DNA of 64,000 nucleotides, taken from NCBI GenBank assembly GCA_001179505.1, contig CDMY01000364.1, forward strand, positions 20,496 through 84,495, written 5' to 3'. This DNA comes from Vitrella brassicaformis (Eukaryota; Sar; Vitrellaceae). The translations under genes and the position numbers were made by a program. Every line of letters begins with the position of its first letter. Within the stretch, counting starts at the first letter, position 1. This document shows, one piece after another, positions 55,832-64,000 of the stretch. The notes under the pieces were generated by a model, which was not told the DNA's origin, made no database searches, and saw nothing but the letters and a program-made list of their open reading frames with translations.

Positions 55832-57509
55832 ATGGCGAATAGCCGGATCCCCACGACATGGACGGAAACGGAGCTGTTGCCTCACAAAGAGTCTGGCCGG
55901 CCATCTCTGCCTGAAACAAACAGCATGGAGGCCAAGGACGTGCGTATTGAGATGGCACTGCCGCCATGCAAGCCTATTACGCTAGATCTGCACAACGTGT
56001 CAGGTAGGCAAATACTGCATCATTCAGAAGGATGAATGGATCTTTGCTGCCCTTGTGTGAGCGTCTTCCCAGTTGATGTGGAGATGTCTGTGCAGCCCAA
56101 GAAGCAGCGGCGGTTCTGGGATGGTGGCGGTGTCGGCAGCACGGCCCCCGCAGTGCCGAAGACCAAGCGCATCCTGGATGACATTACTGTCAGGCTGCAG
56201 CCTGGCAAACTGGTTGCTGTGATGGGCGCCAGGTGACATATATGACGCCACGCAGATACGACGACTTCGGTGGGCATCTCGTCTGTGTGTGTCGTCATAT
56301 CTGCAGCGGCGCAGGCAAGTCGACTCTGCTCAACATATTGGCGACTCGCGTGGCGTGCAGCAGCGGCAAGATCCTCTCCAACGGGCGGCCGATCGACGCG
56401 TCGTTCATCAAGCAGTCGGCCTATGTGCAGCAGGAGGACCTCTTCTTCGCCAACCTGACCGTCAAGGAACACCTCATGTACCAGGCTCGCATGTAAGCCA
56501 TCTCCGGGTCAACACATAACCGACATCACAGCTGTGACCGACTTCTTCCTACAGGCGGCTGCCTCGCTCGCTGTCCGACGGTGAGAAGGAGCAGCAGGTG
56601 GATGCGGTGCTGCATCGGCTGGGCCTGCTCAAGTGCCAGCACTCCCTCATCGGACAGCGACGGGGCATCTCGGGGGGTGAGAGGAAGCGCCTCAGCTGTG
56701 CCACTGAGATCCTCACCAACCCCTCGCTGCTGCTGGTTGACGAACCCACGAGTGGACTTGACTCTCATTTGGCTTTGAATGTGGTGGAAGTGCTCAAAGA
56801 AATCGCTCAGGCCGGTAGGCAGGCAGGGAGGGACAATTGATGATGCGGCTGTGTGTGGATCACTGTGTGTGTGCGTGTGTGTGTAAAGGGCGCACGGTGG
56901 TTGCCACCATCCACCAGCCGTCCACCGAGATCTACAACCTCTTCGATGAGCTGATGCTGTTGGCCGACGGCAGACTGGTCTACTTCGGGGGCCGCGACGA
57001 CGCCATCACCTACTTCGCCGAGCTGGGCATGTCTGTGCCGACCTACTGCAACCCGGCCGACTTCTTTATTCGATCGCTGGCCATCGAATATCAAGACGAC
57101 AAGCAGTTGAAGCGCATCCATGGGTGGGTGGGTGGGGGAGCAGGGGATGGCATGACATACACACGGATCTGCTGGCGGTGCCTGTTGTCCATTCAGTATG
57201 GCCGACACATGGGGGAAGCTGCAGCAGCAGGCCAGAGAGGATGATGTGGACGGGAAGATGGGCAACATCGCAGAGGTGGGGGGGGAGAGGGGGGAGGGGA
57301 GAACGTTCTTTGCACAGGAGTGGGTCGTGTTGACATGTGTGTGTGTCATGTGTGTCAGCTGCACAACAACATTCAGTCGGAGTCGTCCCCTGTCGATGGG
57401 AACGCCGTCGCGCTGAGGGAATACTCAACAGACTGGTTGGTACCACATACACACAAACATACACACACACACGGGGATGCATGGAGGTGTCAATCAGGCT
57501 ACCTCTCCA

Positions 57510-57540
<31 letters not shown>

Positions 57541-59302
57541 GTGTGTGTGTGTGTGTGCCCCTCGAACAATCACTCAGGCTGTATCAGTTCCGCACTCTCT
57601 TGTCGCGTGCGACCAAGAACAGCTCCCGCGATCCGATCTTGATGCGCGCAAGGTTGATCCAGTCGCTGGTGCTGGGGCTGCTGTGCGGCCTCATCTACTT
57701 CAGACTCGAAAACAACCAGAGGGCCGCACAGGACAAAACGGGCTGCATCAACTTCATGCTCATCAACCAGGTGGTCCATCAGCCAACCAGTCGCGCACAC
57801 AAACCATCGATGGGGGGATGGGGGGACATATGCATGTGTTTGATGGGCGTCCTTACAATGTGTGTGGTGCAGGCGATGGTTGGTGTGATGGGCGTGCTAC
57901 AGACGTTTCCCAGCGAGAAGCCGATAGCCCAACGAGAGTATGAGAGCGAGGTGTACCGTGTGGACGCCTATTTCCTGGCCAAACTGATCAGCGACATCCC
58001 TTTCCAGCTCTTCTTCCCATTCCTATTCACAACGTACAGTACATCAAACAAACAGACGGCTTGGCTTATATGTGTGTGTGCATCTGTGTGTCTCATCTGT
58101 CTGTGTCTGTGTGCAGGATAACGTATTGGATGGCAGGTTTGAACGACGCCTTCGTGCCGTTCGTGTTGACCGTGATCTTCGTGCTGCTGACGGCCAATGT
58201 GGCCATGTCCGTCGGCTACCTCCTCTCATGCATCTTCGACAACGTATGTACACTGCACTCGTACGACACACAATATGTACATGACCTCCCGCCGCTGCAC
58301 ACCTGCACACCTGCACACCTACACAGACAGATGGGCTGGGCTGTGTGGGTGATTGATTACATATAGGTGGGCGTAGCCCTTGCGCTGGGCCCCCTGTTCG
58401 TGATGCCCTTCTTTTTGTTCGGAGGCTTCCTGCTTTCGATAGAGTCGATCCCCATCGGATGGATATGGCTAGAGGTACGGCCACACCCACACTAATCAGC
58501 AATCACCCACCCACTCACACGCCCCCCCCCCCCCCNNNNNNNNNNNNNNNNNNNNNNNNNNNNNNNNNNNNNNNNNNNNNNNNNNNNNNNNNNNNNNNNN
58601 NNNNNNNNNNNNNNNNNNNNNNNNNNNNNNNNNNNNNNNNNNNNNNNNNNNNNNNNNNNNNNNNNNNNNNNNNNNNNNNNNNNNNNNNNNNNNNNNNNNN
58701 NNNNNNNNNNNNNNNNNNNNNNNNNNNNNNNNNNNNNNNNNNNNNNNNNNNNNNNNNNNNNNNNNNNNNNNNNNNNNNNNNNNNNNNNNNNNNNNNNNNN
58801 NNNNNNNNNNNNNNNNNNNNNNNNNNNNNNNNNNNCACGCCCCCCCCCCCCTCTCTTTCCTCTCTCTCTGTGCCTGCGTGTGTGTGCAGTATCTGTCTTT
58901 CTTCAGGTACGGCTTCAGCGGCGTGGCGGGGTCGATATGGCCCGGCCAGCGGTTGGTGTGCGAGCCATCTGGCCAGGGCAGCCGCTTCTGCTTCGAGACA
59001 GGCAGTGACGTCCTGGAGTACTGGGGACTCTCCGCCGCCGACCTACCGAGGGATTTCGCCGCACTCGTTGCCATGATCATTGGGTCAGTGAGAAGGACAA
59101 TACGGTCGGTGAAATGCGATGTATGATGTTGGTGGTGTGTTGGCTGCGTGGTGGCAGGTACCGTGCGTTGGGTATGCTGGCGCTGTGTATGAAGGCGCGT
59201 GCAGCCAAGGTGCGTCTGCGGCGGGGCGAGTCGGCCCTGAAGCGAGCCATGCACAGCTTCAAGTCGTCCAAGTCTCTCAAGGCGTGCCGGACGGATCGAT
59301 AG
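55832..59302 (+). CDS. ABCG-type half-transporter (contains assembly gap)
   Basis: ATG 55832; about 14 exons. The cytosolic N-terminus leads into one ATP-binding domain: Walker A SGAGKSTLLNILATR, Q-loop SAYVQQEDLFF, signature GQRRGISGGERKRLSCA, Walker B LLLVDEPTSGLDSH, H-switch VVATIHQPSTEI. The membrane half follows with segments in LIQSLVLGLLCGLIYFRL, FFPFLFTT, PFVLTVIFVLLTANVAMSVG, LGPLFVMPFFLFGGFLLS and a last one near 59050-59180 (ALVAMIIG|YRALGMLALCM). The order NBD then six membrane segments is the White/ABCG layout; such half-transporters dimerise to export lipids, sterols or pigments. The loop before the last segment keeps two or more cysteines. An intron contains a 300-N gap (58536-58835), so a small exon could be missing there. 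TAG 59300-59302. Confidence 0.9.
58536..58835. other. Assembly gap of 300 N
   Basis: Exactly 300 unknown bases, probably a fixed-size placeholder. Both edges carry CACGCCCCCCCC-type poly-C, so the gap sits in a C-rich repeat. It lies between the exon ending IPIGWIWLE and the exon starting YLSFFRYGF, which join naturally, so most likely only intron sequence is lost. Confidence 0.9.
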
Positions 59303-60116
59303 CTAGACACATAGACGCGATGACTTCGCACTAGCTGTCTGTGTATTCTGTCTCGTTGATGTACCATTCGTGTGTGTGTTCATTTGTGTGCGCCCGTCAC
59401 GGCGGCCTTCCTTTTTTCGACGGCACCGCCTCGCACGCGCAATGGACGGAACGGATTGTAGGGTTTGGTTTTGCCTCTGACGTGTGGCAGGTATGTGTGT
59501 TTGTGCCTTGTGTTTTGTGTGTGGGCTGCGATCGGATCCCGCCATCCCAGCCATCCAACCGCACACAACGCAAGACCACGATCTTTTTCTCGTGCGTGTG
59601 CCACTGCGTTGGCTCGATTATCGTGCCAGTGCGATGCTTTATCTGGTGTGAGTGTGTGTATGGTTCCGGTGTCTCATCACTAAACTAATTGATGCCTCAT
59701 ATGTACACGTACGTCTGTGATGAGTGGGGAGGCGAATTTCGAGCGACTCATCTAACTTGTACGGGCTGGTGCAGGGCTGGCTTTCTGACGCATTCAGTGA
59801 AGGTGGACAAATGACGTGGCCTTCCCTCCCGTCCGTCAGTCATGTGCGTGATGTAATATATGTGCCGTTTATATACGAGGCCTCAGGACATGTCAGTACA
59901 CTCGATTTGATGTACTGTTTTCAAGTCCGGCCGTGCTGACGACATGCTGGCAAGGCTGTCTCCATTCCATTGAGAGTGACAGACTGCGATACCATTCCTT
60001 CCACACGGACGGAGCACGAAGATGCAGATGCATTACCGAGTCACCAGACACTATATCCACACACGCTACCCACCCCCTCACCTCTCCTCTCCCCTTCTCT
60101 CCCCCCCTCTCCCTTT
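59303..60116. other. Intergenic, convergent, no gene seen
   Basis: About 0.8 kb between the 3' ends of the ABCG gene and the TSP1/VWA gene. Short open frames only. A C/T-rich run (60072-60116) immediately follows the stop of the minus-strand gene. Confidence 0.5.
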
Positions 60117-63100
60117 CTAAGGCACTCTCAGCTGCGGGCACACAGCAGCAATCATGGCCACCAGGTTCTTCAGCAGCTCGTCGAAGCCCTTTCTCAGCTG
60201 GAAGGCGTGCAGGTCTGCCGGCTTGGACGCCCACGAACGGCAAGCCTTCATGTCGAGTCTGTTGCCGATGCCCAGCACGAAGATGCGCCCCTTGGGGCCG
60301 CTGTTGGACTTGCGGAAGGCGTGTGCGGCGTTGTAGGTCTGCCATCGGCTGGTAGAATCGCGAGTGCAGGCAAGGGATAGGGAGGGGAGACATGTGTGTG
60401 TGCGCTCGGTATGTTCACTCGGGACACTAACCTCCAAACACGGCCGTCAGTAAGGATGAAAAGGATGGTCTCCGCGTCGGCACGGCCGCGGCGAGCCATG
60501 TTCGTGGCCTACAGGGGTGAAAGGACACACACAAACACACACATGACGGTAATGTGGATTGGTTCGGGGAAGAGAGTACCATGTTGATGGCGCGTGAGGT
60601 GCGTGTTCCTCCGCCGGTAAATTTCATGCCTTTGGCCGCGTCGAGGACGGTCTTCTTGACTGGCGACAGGTCCGCCACGAGCTTCGACGAGTGATCGAAC
60701 TTGATCAGTCCTGCACCCACCAGAAAGATATTGGGGTGTGTTGTGTACCCTGCAGGCCTCGTGTTTGTGCTGGTGTCTGCGTGCGCACCGATTTGCGCCT
60801 TGTCTAGCCCGAAGTCTGTTCTCTCGATGAACTCCACCGTCCAGTTCTTGGCCGCATTGAAGCCGCGAGCGCGCATGCTGCCCGAATTGTCCTGCAGCAC
60901 ACAACACACAACACACAGCACGAGGTCACTCTCTCTCTTTGTGTGTGGGATGTATTTATGTCTGCTGGCCCACGCACAATGGCAAATATGATGTCTTTCT
61001 TGGATGAGCAGATGATGGAGTCAGGGCATGGCCCCTCGTTGCACGGCTTGGTCTCGAAGCGCTCCTTGTCGTATGTGCCCCAGCAGATGCCCGCCCCCCG
61101 GCTGTTCTCAATGACCGGCTTGGTGCGGATCTGCACACCCCCGTTGCAGGCACGGCAGCACGGGGACCAATCGGTCCACTCACCCAACACACAATCTGCA
61201 TATGTACACCGATGGGAGAATGTGTGTTGGGGGAGAAGGGGCGCGGTGAGGGAGAGACGGACCTTTGTTGCATGGTGGCCTTTGGCAAGGTTTGGTGTCC
61301 TGGTTTGTGGAAGGGCACTCCTCCCCGCCATGCTGCGGCTGGATCAACACATCGCGGTAGCGATACTGCAGTGCATGCATCCCAAACAGACACACACATG
61401 ACCACATGCCCCCGCCCCTCCACGCCACGTATGTGTGATGTGATGTGGTGTACCTTACCTGCACTCCCTGGTCGCATGTGACGGGGCAGGTGCTCCACTC
61501 GCTCCAGTCACCCATCTGATTGATTTGATGGATGGATGGATGGATGGAAAGAGAGACACGGAGACAGACAGGCAGACAGACAGACAGACACCCATGAATG
61601 CATTACAATGCATTGGGTCTCTGCGCAGCGTATGTAATGTGCATATATACTTTGCAGTCGATGGGGCATGGGTGTCGGTTGCAGGGCAAGATGGTCTTCA
61701 GCGCTGGGCAGGGCGCGCCTGAGCCATCAATACATCCATCCATCCGCAACCAACACACATGTCGTGCCTCTATCTTCCCACTTACCGAGTACAGGCTCGT
61801 CGACGATGGTCCTGGTGTGTTCCATGGTGCCCTCGGTGCCGCACGAGTGGCTGCACTCGCCAGGCACCCACTCGCTCACCTACACACCACACCAGCCCGC
61901 GCAACACACCTCCCCTCAATCAACGGATGCAAGGCAAGGCGCCTGCCATTCCGGCATCCGCTGACCGTGCAGTCCTGGATGTAGTCAGTGAAGGAAGACA
62001 TCTTCATGAGCTCGAGGCGGATCTTGCCGATGCCGCAGATGGTGGTCTCGCCCTGGTCGATGGTCGCCTTGGACTCCTCCCTCTTCTGATGCAGCTGCTG
62101 CTCCGTCTCAGCCAACGTGCGCTCCTTCAACTCCTTCTGGGACTCTGCATGACCAGATTCACCATACATACCACACCACCCATACACGGGCATGTGGCAT
62201 TTTTGTGTTGCGGGGGATGGGTGGGCGCGGTGTTGTGTGGTGTGACCTACCGGCTCTTTGTTTGTCAGCGGTCTTTTCTGCGAGTTGAGCCGAGGCCTGC
62301 TCCAGCTCCAGCCTTGTCTGCTCGAGGTCACTGTTGTAGTCGGCGATCACCTGGGTGCACCGGGCTGTGTTGGCCGCTATCAGATCCTCCACCTCAGTAC
62401 TGACAACAGAGTTGCAATACCCACATGGACACAGCAGGGAGGGGATGGGATCGGTGTGTATGGTCTGGTCTGGTGTGGTGGGTGTGGTAATGGTTGCCTG
62501 CTACATACATGTCGTCTTGGACCTCGCCCACAAGGGTGCTCATGGAATCGACAAAGACCTCACACATGGGGCTGGCACTGATGGTGCACTTGTCATCAGG
62601 CACCTGCACACGTCACACAGACAGACAGACAGACCGACAGAATGAATGTCTCTCACCGACTCATGCTCTCACTCACCTCCTGGCTGGGCGGGAGGCCGGC
62701 CGGTGTGGTGTTGGGGCTGGGAACGTTCCGCCTCCCTCTCTTTCCTCCCAGCTGCGCCCTCAGCTGCTGCAACACCACCGTGTTGCCCATGTCCATGTCC
62801 ATGTCATCACCAAACCCGCCGAAGTCTATGGCACCGATACCTCCAGCGCGCCTGCCCATGTACTGGTACAGCGCCTCTATGTGCATCCCCTCCGCCTTCT
62901 CGACCGCAGCATCCTCAAGCGAAGCGAACTCCCGCTCGGTGTCGTCCAGGAAAGGAGAGCTGCTCGCGCCATGTCGTCGGTATTCGGCCAGCTGCAGGAA
63001 GGAACGTGCCCTGGTGAGGATGCGAGAACGGCGGTCCTGGTGTGCGTGGGCATGGGTGAGGGAGGCGTGCACGTGCTGCTGCCGGTGAGCGGGGAGCTGC

Positions 63101-64000
63101 TTGATGGTCGACCCGGCCGGGCCGCCAAGACGGATGTACTTCTCGCCTGACTGGAGGAGGCACTCGAGGAAGATCTGGGACTCGTTGGTGCCGGCCCTGC
63201 GGTCCTCTTCGCGCTCGTATCTGACGCTGGTGATGTCGGCGACCTGCACGAGCCCCGCTGCCTGCTTGGCGCCGCCACATGACGACATGTTAACCACCTT
63301 TTGGGCTGTTTCGAGATCAACCTGACACACAGACAGAATACACACACAAAGGGGAGGAGACACACACATCAATTTGTGTGTAGGGAAGGGCAGTGGGTGT
63401 TGGTGGGAAGGTACCTTGAGAGTGGCGAGAATGGCTTCCTTGGCGGCGTGGTCGGTCTTGCACTGCTGCTCGTATCCGTTCCTGCCTTCGGTGAGTGTGT
63501 TCATGTCGTTCTCTTTGGTTTGGATGACGTTGGTGTAGTGGATGATTTCACTCATCAAGGTGCCGATCTCCTCGTCAAGGTCGGCGATCTCGAGCTTGAG
63601 TGTGTCGATGGCCATCCCCATGGTCTCCTCGGCCTGCGCCAGCTCCAGCACCGTCAGATCTATCTCCTTCTGGGTCTCACTGCACAGACACAAAGAAAGA
63701 TACGCACTGCCCCGGAGATCTGTGGTGTCTTGCCGCCGTACACGAGCATTGTGTTGAGCGTGTTGACGGCTTTCAGAAAACCTGACATCCACACACACAC
63801 ACACACACACACACACAGGAGTGAACAATGCACCAGGATTCCGTCCATTCTGGCAGATCTGTCATCTACCGATCCACCCACCTGCATATTTGCTGTCCTT
63901 GGTCCACACGGGCGGCGCAGGGAGCGGATCTACCTTCCCGCCGATGACGTGGGTCGCATTCGCACTCGCCTGCAGCTTTTGCAGCAGCTCCAGCACCTCT
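60117..64000 (-). CDS. Coiled-coil / three-TSP1 / VWA protein (5' end outside window)
   Basis: From the right edge, exons encode a long helical region (ELLQKLQASANATHVIGG; EIADLDEEIGTLMSEIIHYT; a Gly/Met/Asp-rich piece at about 62830-62700; ELEQASAQLAEKTADKQRA). Three thrombospondin type-1 repeats follow: VSEWVPGECSHSCG (about 61880), WSEWSTCPVTCDQGVQ (about 61500) and WTDWSPCCRACNGGVQ (about 61160). A VWA domain closes the protein: DIIFAI, then the metal-site DNSGSM, TGGGTRTSRAINM, ETILFILTDGRVWR and GRIFVLGIGNRLDM, ending at TAG 60117. VWA plus TSP1 is the hallmark of apicomplexan adhesins such as TRAP/MIC2, but here TSP1 precedes VWA, VWA is last, and there is no membrane segment or acidic tail after it. 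It is probably a secreted or surface protein for adhesion or matrix contacts. The N-terminus and any signal peptide are outside the window. Confidence 0.85.

Overview
The window is nuclear DNA from a eukaryote with small, intron-rich genes. The best fit is a photosynthetic alveolate of the chromerid type, such as Vitrella. That is an inference from four things: alveolate-style secreted proteins with thrombospondin (TSP1) and VWA domains; plastid proteins with bipartite presequences (signal peptide, then a GFV motif); GT-AG introns of about 60-120 bp, many ending in (TG)n-CAG; and a GC-rich, gene-dense layout with many head-to-head pairs. No bacterial signal, CRISPR array, rRNA or tRNA was recognised. 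Coding calls were made by joining reading frames across GT-AG introns with matching phase, so exon borders are predictions.

Layout. 1-3.9 kb (-): armadillo-repeat/transmembrane/coiled-coil protein, cut by the window edge. 4.7-5.7 (-): single FKBP-like protein, head to head with 5.8-8.7 (+), the mitochondrial processing peptidase beta subunit. 9.2-10.2 (-): secreted Cys-containing protein. 10.6-44.2 kb holds most of a local gene family: five genes with a KCTD/T1 BTB domain, a coiled coil, a second T1-like segment and a C-terminal FKBP-like domain (10.6-, 12.5+, 25.8+, 34.1+ and 42.5-); two genes with four and five tandem FKBP-like modules (14.7-, 28.5-); and single or partial copies (4.7-, 17.3+, 27.8+, 32.5-). 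Between them lie a broken helical-repeat gene (18.5-21.1 -), a SURNod19-like protein with a BiP tail (21.5-23.2 +), a small secreted protein (24.3-25.3 -), a predicted thylakoid-lumen protein (37.9-39.3 -) and a FAD4-type desaturase (39.5-41.3 +). 44.7-46.9 is a dead LINE. After it come an N-myristoylation-type protein (47.0-48.4 +), a predicted O-methyltransferase/short-chain dehydrogenase fusion (49.6-52.2 -), two small genes (52.3-53.8 +), weak membrane-protein exons (53.9-55.4 +), an ABCG half-transporter with an assembly gap (55.8-59.3 +), and a coiled-coil/TSP1/VWA protein running off the right edge (60.1-64.0 -).

The main theme is a duplicating, recombining protein family in which an exon-sized, shortened FKBP-like module (17 copies plus one fragment) is placed behind T1/BTB domains, strung in tandem, or fused to a SET domain. 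Most modules end where a TGA stop overlaps a 5' splice donor, so one exon can be terminal or internal. Several copies show fresh decay: lost donors, a one-base frameshift and a truncated fragment. The tandem-FKBP proteins have plastid-type N-termini, and the FAD4 and thylakoid-protein genes share one divergent promoter, so plastid function runs through much of the window.
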